A stretch of DNA of 64,000 nucleotides, taken from the NCBI GenBank assembly GCA_930367215.1, contig OV884058.1:170110478-170174477 (forward strand), in the 5' to 3' direction. Positions 10,948 to 20,290 of this stretch are shown one piece after another (positions within the stretch are counted from its first letter, which is position 1; every line of letters starts with the position of its first letter). Origin of the DNA: Pollenia angustigena. Its lineage: Eukaryota > Arthropoda > Insecta > Diptera > Polleniidae. The notes beneath the pieces were generated by a model that did no database searches, had not been told where the DNA came from, and was given only the letters and a program-made list of their open reading frames with translations. The position numbers were made by a program, and so were the translations under genes.

Positions 10948-11584
10948 AAGGAGCGTATAGACGACATGTTTTTGTCATCTGACATGTCAAATTTCCCACT
11001 GCAAAACACATACATGTCGTGTGTTACCTTTTAAACTTTGCTTCTGTTAAAGTCAGACGCAAAGTCATCTGACAAAATTTCAATTAGAGCGTGCTCTATT
11101 TCCTTCTGACAAACCATCTGACATCAGAAATCTATGCCGGGAAGAAACTGGCAGCGGCGTCAACTACTGACGGAATCATTAGCCGGCTGAAGTTAATATT
11201 TTACAATACCAAGATATGTATGCTCATCTTACCATTGAATAGAATTTATGTAAACATATACATAAAAACCGTTTCATTATAAAATTCTAAATTGGTATCT
11301 TTAAAATAAAAGAAAAAAATGTTAAGATGGCTAAATTATTTTACGGCGCAAATAAATATTTTCGTGGCGGCAGCAAGCTATTTTGAAACCGAGAACTACT
11401 TTGGTTTCTGCAATAACAATGCGAAAAAAAACAGAGACAATGTCAGAAGCAAATTACATGTACGTTTGTGACCGAATATTATAAACCTTATGTAAAACAG
11501 CAATTTTGACAGACACGAACAATTACATGTGACTTGAAAATTTGACATGTCAGATGACAAATACATGTCGTGTACGGGCGCCTT
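10948..11584. mobile_element. MITE with ~45-bp TIR (AAGGMGC...GACATGT)
   Basis: Left AAGGAGCGTATAGACGACAT and inverse of right AAGGCGCCCGTACACGACAT, followed on both sides by TTTGTCATCTGACATGTC. A second weaker TCATCTGACA pair lies internally near 11070 and 11110. No target duplication is certain. The 63-aa frame at 11091 is not credible as a gene. Confidence 0.75.
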
Positions 11585-11999
11585 AAGACTTTGAGTGTTT
11601 AAAATTCTTATTCGCTTTAGGGTTTTATTTGTATAATATTTTTAGCTTTTCTAAAATCTTTGGAAAAGGTTTCCTGATGATCTGGCCTAAGCAACCAGTG
11701 AAATGCGCATAGAAGCTAGCTTTCTCTCAACAATAAATTTCAGTGTATTTATCAAATATAAAAAATTGGGAATTTAGCACGTCATACAAAAATCTTAATA
11801 GTAAATTTTGTATTCCCGTAAATAACTTTGAAAATAAATTTATTCAAAAATAAAAATTATTTTAGGAATATAAGAAATAAATATGCAAATAAATTGCAAT
11901 TATAAGCAATGGTTGATTGACTGCATATTTCACTAAATGCAAATGTATTTTAAGTAAATTTTTTTGTTTTGCACTTGTAAGAATAAAAAAAAAATAAAC
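11585..11999. other. No gene; AT-rich spacer
   Basis: Contains a segment (about 11580-11740) that reappears near 13560-13710 (TTTAGTTTTGCCAAAGTCTT-like, then GATCTGGC.TAAGCAACCAG), showing that a repeat copy flanks the mariner region. Nothing coding was seen. Confidence 0.5.
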
Positions 12000-12165
12000 A
12001 AAATATGCTTCTAAAAGGTGAAATATGCACTATTAACTTCAAAATATGCGGCAAAAATGCCGTCAAGGCTAAAGTATGCACTAACAAATCGGTGCCTATA
12101 TTTACAAAAAGCTCTAAAGCGGATAAATATAATGTTTCTGCATTCATTGGTCGCACAAGGAAAAC
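12000..12165. repeat. Right-end relic of the 42245 hAT family
   Basis: Carries ATATGC words, then CACTAACAAATCGGTGCC, AAAAAGCTCTAAAGCGGATA and TCATTGGTCGCACAAGGAAA, matching 41760-41862 and 43214-43320. The terminal CAGGG-type end is lost. Confidence 0.7.
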
Positions 12166-12199
12166 AATGAAACTGTCTAATGAGTCGGATTTTATAATC

Positions 12200-13177
12200 C
12201 CGAGGTCTTCGATTTAAAATTTCAAGATAAGTTCTTTGAAATTTAATCGTTATATCGATACCTCAATGCATAACGCTGAATTTGTCGATTTTGAGTTAGT
12301 AAAAGTGACACACAAAAATTTGTATAAAACCCTACGCTTTTGTTGATTTGCAAAATGTTTCTTTTTGAAAATGTTCATTTGCGTCTATTTCAAATAACTC
12401 TAAAGAAATAAAAGCAATTGGCTTAGCAAAAAGGGAGAAAAAAAAGCAATTAAAAACTAAACATCCAATTTTCACGTTTTCACCTTTTTTGAGGTATCGA
12501 TATGAAATTTTTATTTTCACAAATAACTTTTAGTTTAATAATTTTCTTCTAAATGTCAAAATCGAAATAAATTGTAACACAAATATTCAAAAAAACTTAA
12601 AGTTTTTATTCAAATAACTCACAGTATTAAAATATGTTTTTCCCTTTAAAATCTCTGTAGTAATCATATGCAACTTTACCACATTCACTAACATTCGCAT
12701 AATATTTGTTGCATGAGTGCAAGTACTGCTAGTCCGGTCCGTCTGCCATTTATGGCAAATAAATCGTACCGGTTTACAAGAAGTCAAAATTGAAAATACA
12801 AAAAATATTAAAACTGACTCTTCAGCAATTGCTGTTGGTGCAGTAAATGCATGGGGTTTCTCTGTTAAATACCGCTGTGAATCGTGTAGACAAATAATTA
12901 AAAGGTGTTTTAATCGCACATTTCCTATTACGATAACACACACTTGCATATTTACATCCATACACTTGCAATTATAGTTGTGTTTCGTTAGTGCGAATGC
13001 ACTCATTAACGATTAATCGTATGAAATGAACATAAAAGTTGCAAAATGGTAAAAAGTAATGATATATTAATTAAGTTGGTCTATTTGTTGATAAAATGTT
13101 CATACTTATACGAAATTAAACTTATTTTAATAATATATTTTTGTAAATTTGAATAAAGAATAAAGAATTTGCTTATA
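12200..13177. other. No gene; weak inverted repeat at 12230-12540
   Basis: ATATCGATACCTCA near 12252 is inverted at about 12493 (TGAGGTATCGATAT), with related flanks, so a small decayed foldback element is possible. Two opposite frames at 12587-13006 (minus) and 12717-12977 (plus) overlap completely and carry no recognisable domain, so neither is called. Confidence 0.45.
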
Positions 13178-13279
13178 ATGGGTGATTTTTTAAGAGCCAT
13201 GGGAAAGTTAAAAAAAAACACATAAAATTCAGAAAAATGCATGAAATCTTTATTTGAATCGACAGTACGGTCCATATAA

Positions 13280-14689
13280 TTTAATGTTTAAGATTATTTC
13301 ATGCAAATGTTGACCGTACACAGAAAAAAATATCTCAAGAAAATTTTTAACAACACAGTTTGTTAAAAATATAATTTTTGTTCAACAAACTTTGTGTTTG
13401 ATTCAATGAACAAATTTATCAAATATACACTTTACAAAATAGCACTCAATAAAACATATTTAATAATGAAATATTTAAATATTTCTTCAATAAAACAAAT
13501 ATTTGAATCAACGTTAAAACAGTATTTTTACAACTATTGTTCATTTTATAATAGGTCATAATTCTCATTCGCTTAACAGTTTTATTTGGTTTAATATCTT
13601 TAGTTTTGCCAAAGTCTTTAGAAAAAGGTTTCATGATGATCTGGCTTAAGCAACCAGCGAAACGCACATGGGAACTAGCTTATACCCCCATAATAAATTT
13701 TTGTGTATTTATTTATCATGGAAAAAAATTGGCAATTAAGCACGTCACCATTAATAAATTAAGATTCGATAAACATTTTATTTGATTTATTCAACATTTC
13801 CAACAATTTATTTTAACAAATCACGCAAACATTTTGTTGAAAAAAATTATTTTGGGCAACAACTTTTTTTATTGATTCAATAAACTTGGTTGTTGACTAA
13901 AAATTCAATAACTATACCTACAAACTTTTTTATCAATAATGCAAAAATCGTCATCGCAGAAAATTTAAAATTTTTTTTATCAAATATGCGATTTTCGTAT
14001 TCAAATATGAAAATTATTTTTTTCTGTGTAGTCCAATTTTGGCATACTCTTTCCAACATTTCGGCCGGTATCTCATGAATAAATGCCTCAATGTTGTCTT
14101 CCAATGCGTCAATTGAAGCGGGCATGTGTGTATAGACATGAGCTTTAACATAGCCCCACAAAAAATAGTCTAAAGGCGTTAAATCGCACGATCTAGGCGG
14201 CTAATTGACCGGTCCCGAACGTGAAATAAAATGTTCACCGAACTCGCCTCTCAATAAGTCCATTGTTAAGCGTGCTGTGTGGCATGTGGCACCGTCTTGT
14301 TGAAACCACATGTCTTGCAAGTCAAGCTCTTGCATTTTGGGCAAACAAAAGTTGGATATAATCTCACGGTAGCGCTCACCATTCACAGTTACGTTACGAT
14401 TCGCATCATCTTTGAAGAAGTACGGTCCAATGATGCCACCAGCCCATTAACTTTACCAAACTGTGACTTTTTCTGGATGCATTGGTAGCTCTTGAAATGC
14501 TTCTGGCTCATCTTCACTCCAAAATCGACAATTCTGCTTATTGACGTATCCATTGAGCCAAAAATGAGCTTGGTCGCTGAACACAATTTTTCGATAAAAA
14601 AGTGGATGAACTTTTTTAACAGAGCACGCATTTTGATAATAAAATTCAATAATTTGCAAGCGTTGTTCGTTTGTAAGACGATTCATGGT
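13280..14689 (-). pseudogene. Mariner transposase, internally deleted and interrupted
   Basis: The N-terminus MNRLTNEQRLQIIEFYYQN (start near 14689) runs for about 27 residues. It then jumps directly to LFYRKIVFSDQAHFWLNG, so most of the helix-turn-helix DNA-binding region and linker is missing. The catalytic core is in one frame: FSD (first D), WFQQDGATCHTA (second D) and LTPLDYFLWGYVKAHVYT (third D), consistent with a DD34D mariner layout. Stops lie at 14453-14455, 14447-14449 and 14201-14203; the last replaces the Trp of the usual NWPPRSCDLTP motif. After CQNWT the frame is cut by the MITE at 14029; a GQHLHEII-like tail continues beyond it at about 13283-13316. Confidence 0.88.
13319..14028. 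mobile_element. CACAG...CTGTG MITE, TA target, in mariner
   Basis: Starts CACAGAAAAAAATAT and ends AATTATTTTTTTCTGTG, flanked by TA at 13317-13318 and 14029-14030. Same termini as 45194-46200 and 56482-57174, though the interior differs. Removing it rejoins the mariner sequence, a direct empty-site proof of its limits. Confidence 0.88.
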
Positions 14690-14799
14690 TAAATTATAGA
14701 CCAAACTGAAGATGTTTGAAGTGAAACAAAACACGAAACGTGTGTCAGCTGTTTAAACCAGTGTTGTCAAAAAGATAATAGCTAAAAAATCACCCGGTA

Positions 14800-15516
14800 T
14801 TTGTAAACTCAACGAAAGTTTATTTAAATTTATGTATAAGTGCCCATGTCTTAAGAAACATATTGAATGAATTAAATAAAACTAATGTTAAATTGATGAA
14901 ATTTAATCGGAACTGAAGAGCTGTTATAAACATTTTATAATTTTTAATAAAATTGAATAAGCTTTATTAATAATTGAATTGATTAAACTTAATTACGGCG
15001 AGTATAAATTCACAATCATAGCAACAATTTGGTTTTTTCTTCTATCTTATTTCTTTCCAAAGTATTTCATATATTTTCCTTTAATTTTTCAAACAAAAAT
15101 GTAACTAAAGTTTTTTTTTTAAAGTTGATACAACTTCTACTTCAGCAACATTTTGTATGGAATTGTTTCTGGTGTTTTTAATAATTTTATTTAGTTTGAA
15201 TGAAAATTTTAACAAAATGTTCCAACAAATAATAATAAATACGTTTTATTGTTCTGGGCAAAATTTGCAAACGGTTTCTTTAATTAAAATGTGTGTGGTC
15301 GCGAAAAAAATTGTTACTCTATTGTGAGTAAAAAATGTTGCTGCCTTATGTGAACGAAGCTTTAAAGAACAAATTTAAAAAAGAAACAACTTTTAAACCT
15401 AAAATAGTTCAGTTAAAATTTATTTTTCTATAAGAAAAATATAAAACACTTTATATATGTGTTTGAAAATGGATAGATAAATACTTACAAAAGAATAAAG
15501 GTGATCTTAGTATATA
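14800..15516. other. No gene; AT-rich spacer
   Basis: About 75-80 percent A+T by eye, with no inverted ends, motif or frame worth calling. Possibly single-copy host DNA. Confidence 0.5.
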
Positions 15517-15754
15517 CGATGTTAAGCTTCGTACAGACGATGGTCAGATCTTACAATATTGGTAAGCAGCGTTGCTTAAATTGCATTAAATTTGGCTAAA
15601 ATGTCATACAACTGTGTGAACATTGTAAGCTCATTTGTATTTGCAGAAGTGCAAAATTAATGCATCTGACAATGGACCATTGTCAGAAAAATATTGCTGT
15701 TGGCAACGCCTGCTTACAATATTGTAAGATCTGACCATCGTCTGTACGAAGCTT
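15517..15754. mobile_element. MITE with AAGCTTCGTACAGACGATGG TIR
   Basis: Left AAGCTTCGTACAGACGATGG then TCAGATCTTACAATATTG, inverted on the right over about 40 bp. Flanked by a 9-bp direct repeat TAGTATATA (15508-15516 and 15755-15763), giving a likely target duplication of 8-9 bp. The element's left end has six extra bases (CGATGT) before the TIR proper. Non-coding. Confidence 0.8.
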
Positions 15755-15849
15755 TAGTATATAAATTAAATTGCCAACTCTAATGTTAGGAAAATTAAAT
15801 AAATGTGCAGACTTTTTGGCAAAAAATTTCAGATTTATAACGTGAATAT

Positions 15850-16368
15850 CACAGTACAACACATGATTTGCCAACTCAATTCTGTGAACTGTATGTGAAA
15901 TTAGACCCAAAAAGAAGAATTTCTGCATCATTCGTTTTGTCTTCTTACCTGCGATTTGAAGTAAGTATCGATTTGAAGTTAGTACTATCGTATAGGGGAA
16001 TTTATCACGTTTTAGGCCCTGTTGTTTGACATAGCTCGACAACCACTAGCCCAATTTAGTTAAAATAAATTTTAAAAAATTAAGAATTACAATTCCCTTA
16101 ATCTGTTCATATATTGTTTTCCTATACAAGTAACACTTTCGAAGTTAAAAATGAATGTATGAAGGGAAAAAATTATTTTTTGCCTAAAAATTAAAATTTT
16201 TTTTTTTAAAAATACATAAAAAATCCAAAATGGAAAAAAGTTTCAAGTCTAGTTATTTTTTCGCAAAGTCACATAACCTATGAGCAAAATGAGACAAAGA
16301 TCATAAAAATCGATGCACGCGTTTGTCATTTATTCACAATTAAGTAAATGTATGAATTTCAAAAATTT
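15850..16368 (+). repeat. Left ~520-bp terminal inverted repeat
   Basis: Inverse partner of 18700-19224. Conserved blocks include TTGTTTGACATAGCTCGACA, GTAACACTTTCGAAGTTAAA and CAAAGTCACATAACCTATGA. Divergence rises in the inner 60 bp (GATGCACGCGTTT to ATGAATTTCAAAA). The minus frame 15683-16042 lies partly in this arm and opens with TTG; it is not called as a gene. Confidence 0.9.
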
Positions 16369-16842
16369 GCTCGAGATATGCACAACATTATTTGGAGAAA
16401 ACATTGACACCTTTTTCATGATTCTGAGAATTAAAAAAAAAAGGAATAAACAAAAGGTTATTTGATTTTTATGATTGCGGTAATAAATGTACGTGGACAA
16501 TTAAACGGAAAGTGGACCTTTTTATTATTTGGGTTTTTCCGGTGGCTACCTATATGATTTTTTTTACAGAAATTGCACCCACATTTAAGGGTGGTCATTA
16601 TTTGGAAAGTTTTGCACAGTTTGAAACGTACAAGTGCTGAATCAGGTATATAGCCAGCCGCCCTTAAAATATGCGCCCATTTATAAGTACCTGGCAGTAA
16701 AATATTCAAAAATACGTAGTATTTATAGGTGTGCATTGATCGATTTTTGGCATTCAGCCAGTGCCGACGAACGCGAACAGTAAAAGTGATTTTTCTCCAG
16801 TTTTTTAAAAGTGAATAACAACAAAACATAAAATATATCAAT

Positions 16843-18546
16843 ATGGAAAACAACAAGTGCCCATATTTGGATGAATATTGTTACCTTTGTGGTCATATCG
16901 TCCGAAAAATACAGAAAAAAGATCGAAAAAATTTGTTTACTGAGCAATTCAAAACCGCGTTTTGTAATTATTTCGATGAAGCAGATTTAAGTGGTGCAAA
17001 TTTTACGCCGAACACAGTGTGCAACAGTTGTTATACTACCCTTCTAAAATGGATTCACGGAAAAAGTAGAAAGTTATCTTTTATGAAGCCAGTAATTTGG
17101 GTGGAAGACACAACTGGACATGATGAATCCAGGTGCTATGCATGCATAAATTTTCGTCCTGGATTAAACAGACAACAATTGAAAACAAAAGTATACACTG
17201 CTGCATTTACTGCCACACTTCCAGTGCAACGCCCTGCTGATACCGATGCACCTAAACCTCCGAGTGCGGATACTGTGTCCCTGCTAGCCGAAACCGTTTT
17301 CACCAATCCGACCGATTTGGATGATGCTGATTGGATACCCGATATTGAAAATAGTGCACCACAACCGCTACCACAAATCGAAATGGATTACATTGTGGCC
17401 AAGCTGGGACTATCACAACACGACTCCGAATGGCTGACATCATTTTTGAAGAGAAGAAAACTCACACAGCAAAATGTCAGCGCAACATCATACCGACAAC
17501 GCCAAGCTGATTTTCAGAAATTTAATTCCGTTGACGAAGCAAATACGTTCACGTACTGCCATGATATCCCAGGTTTAGTGAAAAAATTGGGAATGGATTA
17601 TATCGCTGGCGACTGGCGTTTATTCATCGATGGTTCAGTTACTAGTTTGAAGGCTGTGCTGCTGCACAAAAAAAATAAAAAACCATGCATTCCATTGGGA
17701 TTCAGCACAACTATGAAGGAAACGTATGAAGCATTGGGCGAAATTTTGAAGAAAATCAAATACGATGAACACAAATGGAACATTTGTTGCGATCTGAAGG
17801 TGGTCAACATACTACAAGGGATTATAGAAAAGGGCGGATATCCAAAATACTTCTGCTTCCCTTGTAATTGGGATTCACGATACAAAGGAAATCAATATCA
17901 ATGTAAAGTTTGGAAAGGAAGAACTCCCGAGCTCAACAAACAATTAAAATTACGCAATGAACCCATGATAAAGGACCTGGATGATATTTTGTTGCCACCG
18001 CTCCACATGAAACTGGGAATAGCTGGGAAATTCGTTGAAGTGGTGGTCAAAAAAGTTAACGGCGCCTTTGACTGTTTGAAATCCATCTTTCCGAAACTCA
18101 GTGATGAGAAAATTAAAAACGGTACGTATCGTACTCTGTATTTCAATATTGTCAAAATCGGTGCATCCATGACGCTGAAATTGCATTTCTTGCACCACCA
18201 CCTCGATACTTTTTTGGCACAATCACCTCAGGAATCAGACGAACAAGGAGAGAGGTTCCACCAGGTGACCATGCCATTTGAAAAGCGGTTCAAAAGCAAA
18301 AAATTGGATGCATTGCTTGCGGAGGTTTGTTGGTGGAGTTCCACAATTATGCAGTTTGAAGAAAGCACCGAAGATGAAGACATTGAAATTGGTGGACACA
18401 GTGAAAGAAACACGCCCTTGAATAGTATGTGTATCTCGGATGACGATACAGACTCAGACCATGAATATGAACAACCTACGAAGAAAACAAGATCATCAGA
18501 ACCACAAGCGTCAACTTCTACAAGGATGGATATTGCCAATAATTGA
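16843..18546 (+). CDS. Unassigned transposase-like protein, Zn-ribbon N-terminus, 567 aa
   Basis: The only long uninterrupted ORF in the window that occupies a mobile element. It starts at an ATG 480 bp inside the left arm and stops 150 bp before the right arm. The N-terminus has CxxC pairs at residues 13-16, 60-63 and 98-101 plus C41, suggesting a treble-clef or PHD-like DNA-binding zinc module. Residues 130-180 are low-complexity and proline/acidic-rich. A candidate RNase-H-like core follows: LFIDGS (D263) in a beta-hairpin-like stretch, ICCDLKVV (D317), a second cysteine pair CFPC with WDSR (338-346), LLPPLHMKLG (383-392) and SDEQGERFH (E470). The tail (500-567) is acidic, then basic and Ser/Thr-rich. 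From memory, similar uncharacterised proteins with SDEQGERFH occur repeated in arthropod and cnidarian genomes; I recall no superfamily name. Against that memory, about 50 residues near 427-440 seem missing. The catalytic assignment is inference. Confidence 0.75.
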   Translation: MENNKCPYLDEYCYLCGHIVRKIQKKDRKNLFTEQFKTAFCNYFDEADLSGANFTPNTVCNSCYTTLLKWIHGKSRKLSFMKPVIWVEDTTGHDESRCYACINFRPGLNRQQLKTKVYTAAFTATLPVQRPADTDAPKPPSADTVSLLAETVFTNPTDLDDADWIPDIENSAPQPLPQIEMDYIVAKLGLSQHDSEWLTSFLKRRKLTQQNVSATSYRQRQADFQKFNSVDEANTFTYCHDIPGLVKKLGMDYIAGDWRLFIDGSVTSLKAVLLHKKNKKPCIPLGFSTTMKETYEALGEILKKIKYDEHKWNICCDLKVVNILQGIIEKGGYPKYFCFPCNWDSRYKGNQYQCKVWKGRTPELNKQLKLRNEPMIKDLDDILLPPLHMKLGIAGKFVEVVVKKVNGAFDCLKSIFPKLSDEKIKNGTYRTLYFNIVKIGASMTLKLHFLHHHLDTFLAQSPQESDEQGERFHQVTMPFEKRFKSKKLDALLAEVCWWSSTIMQFEESTEDEDIEIGGHSERNTPLNSMCISDDDTDSDHEYEQPTKKTRSSEPQASTSTRMDIANN

Positions 18547-18699
18547 AAAAATGTTCTAAATTTTGTTTTTATGCATATTATAATTGCGTATTAATTGCAT
18601 ATTATTTTATTTTCATTAAGTTTTTATAAATAAAGTTTTTTTTTGCATGATAATTTTTTAATTTATATTTTTATTTTAAGGGTGGTGGCTATAACTGAT

Positions 18700-19224
18700 T
18701 TTTGAAATTCATACCTTTACTCAATTGCGAATAAAAGCGAAACGCGTGCATCAATTTTTATGATCTTTGTCTCATTTTGCTCATAGGTTATGTGACTTTG
18801 CGAAAAAATAACTAGACTTGAAACTTTTTTCCATTTTGGATTTTTTATGTATTTTTAAAAAAAAAAATTTTAATTTTTAGGCAAAAAATAATTTTTTCCC
18901 TTCATACATTAATTTTTAACTTCGAAAGTGTTACTTGTATAGGAAAACAATATATGAACAGATTAAGGGAATTGTAATTCTTAATTTTTTAAAATTTATT
19001 TCAACTAAATTGGGCTAGTGGTTGTCGAGCTATGTCAAACAACAGGGCCTAAAACGTGATAAATTCCCCTATACGATAGTACTAACTTCAAATCGATACT
19101 TACTTCAAATCGCAGGTAAGAAGACAAAACGAATGATGCAGAAATTCTTCTTTTTGGGTCTAATTTCACATACAGTTCACAGAATTGAGTAGGCAATCAA
19201 TTAACTGAAAAATGTTGTACTGTG
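18700..19224 (+). repeat. Right ~520-bp terminal inverted repeat
   Basis: Inverted copy of 15850-16368. About ten extra bases between the terminal 12-mer (TGTTGTACTGTG) and the main arm distinguish it from the left arm. Confidence 0.9.
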
Positions 19225-19442
19225 TATTTTATGGCAGTATTTGGTAAAATTTAAGGTCCTTCCATATTCTTCCGCAAATGTGGAAATTTTTTTTAATGTA
19301 ACAGAGTTTTGATGTTCACTAGAAAACTTATCTTTGCAAGTTATTCTTTATTTTAAAGATTATTTAAAATTTAATAATTCAAACTTTTTTGATGCTAATA
19401 TTAACAACGATTAAATAAAAATGTCAAACTCAAATATGTATA

Positions 19443-20284
19443 TTAGAGCGACTCAAGTTGTATGGGAGCAAAACTAGTGCTTTATGTACCCTCCTAAAAA
19501 TGAACCTTGGACTTTCTTAAGATGACATTTTAAATATTTCGGCTCCAGCTTTGACCTCTCGTGAGCTGGACCAGTTTGAAAAAGGGTATATTTTTGCATG
19601 TTTTGTTAATTTAAGAATCTGTATCATTTCTTTTTTCTTTCTTTAGTCCTATTTTCATCATGATCTAGAAACTAAATCCGCTATCATATTAGAGTGACTA
19701 CAAAATTGCATTTATATATATTCCAGAGCACCTTGTAAAATGCATCTATTTGCAAAAATCTAAATTATTTACTTACAAAGATGATATGCTTAACAAAAGA
19801 TAAAATTTGATACCCATATTGCCCTATTTAAAACGAAGGGTTACCACCCCATTGCATTTTTGTCAAAACGCGAACTAGCAAGAATTTCAAAAAAAGCTGA
19901 GACACGTATTTAATTAAATCGACTAAGGATTAAAACATGTTAATTTGGCACTTTTATTACAAACAACCCCGAACAAAAAATTCAAAAACCGTTATTTTTA
20001 CAGAAAATTCTTAAAAAAAAGGACGGATGATTGTCCTTATACAAATTGTATATGCAGTTGGACGCGCCTAAAAAAAACTTTCTTACGATACCCAATTTGG
20101 ATATGTTGGTAAGGAAACAGATTCTTAAATCAACACAACATGCAAAAATATACCCTTTTTCAAACTGGTCCAGCTCACGAGAGGTCAAAGCTGGAGCCGA
20201 AATATTTAAAATGTCATCTTAAAAAAGTCCAAGGTTAATTTTTAGGAGGATACATCGAGCACTTTTTTTGGTGAGTCGCTCTAA
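19443..20284. mobile_element. Element A: TTAGAGCGACTCA TIR element, no ORF
   Basis: Termini TTAGAGCGACTCA with about 180-bp inverted arms including CCTCCTAAAAATGAACCTTG, CAGCTTTGACCTCTCGTGAG and AAAAAGGGTATATTTTTGCA. Flanked on both sides by TGTATA (19437-19442 and 20285-20290), a probable 6-bp target duplication, although a plain TA duplication cannot be excluded. A second TTAGAGTGACTAC-like start lies inside near 19688. Non-coding; the 19982-20222 frames overlap the arm. Confidence 0.85.
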
Positions 20285-20290
20285 TGTATA

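Larger units (their letters stand above)
13178..14797 (-). mobile_element. Mariner-type transposon relic with MITE insertion
   Basis: Ends GGGTGATTTTTTAAGAGC (from 13180) and inverse of GGGTGATTTTTTAGC (to 14795), each two bases inside a TA (13176-13177 and 14798-14799). The transposase reads on the minus strand. A 710-bp MITE (13319-14028) split the C-terminal coding region at a TA. Mariner elements move by cut and paste with a DDD/E transposase; this copy is dead. Confidence 0.88.
15850..19224 (+). mobile_element. Long-TIR DNA transposon with unassigned transposase-like ORF
   Basis: The outer ends are CACAGTACAACA (15850) and its inverse TGTTGTACTGTG (to 19224). After a short unpaired stretch the arms align almost perfectly from ACTCAATTCTGTGAACTG inward for about 500 bp. 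A TAT lies outside each end (15847-15849 and 19225-19227), so a 2-3-bp target duplication is possible but unproven. A single intact ORF (16843-18546) fills the unique centre. I cannot match the TIR or the protein to a named superfamily. Near-identical arms plus an undamaged frame suggest recent activity or gene-conversion of the arms. Confidence 0.85.

Noticed and set aside
12587..13006. Overlapping frames of 139 codons (minus) and 86 codons (plus, 12717-12977)
   Set aside because: Fully overlapping antisense frames with no motif in either.
15683..16042. 119-codon minus ORF overlapping the long TIR
   Set aside because: Starts at TTG, spans the element boundary and is mirrored in the other arm only in part.
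17598..18539. Several minus-strand frames opposite the 567-codon ORF
   Set aside because: Shadow frames of the real ORF on the plus strand.
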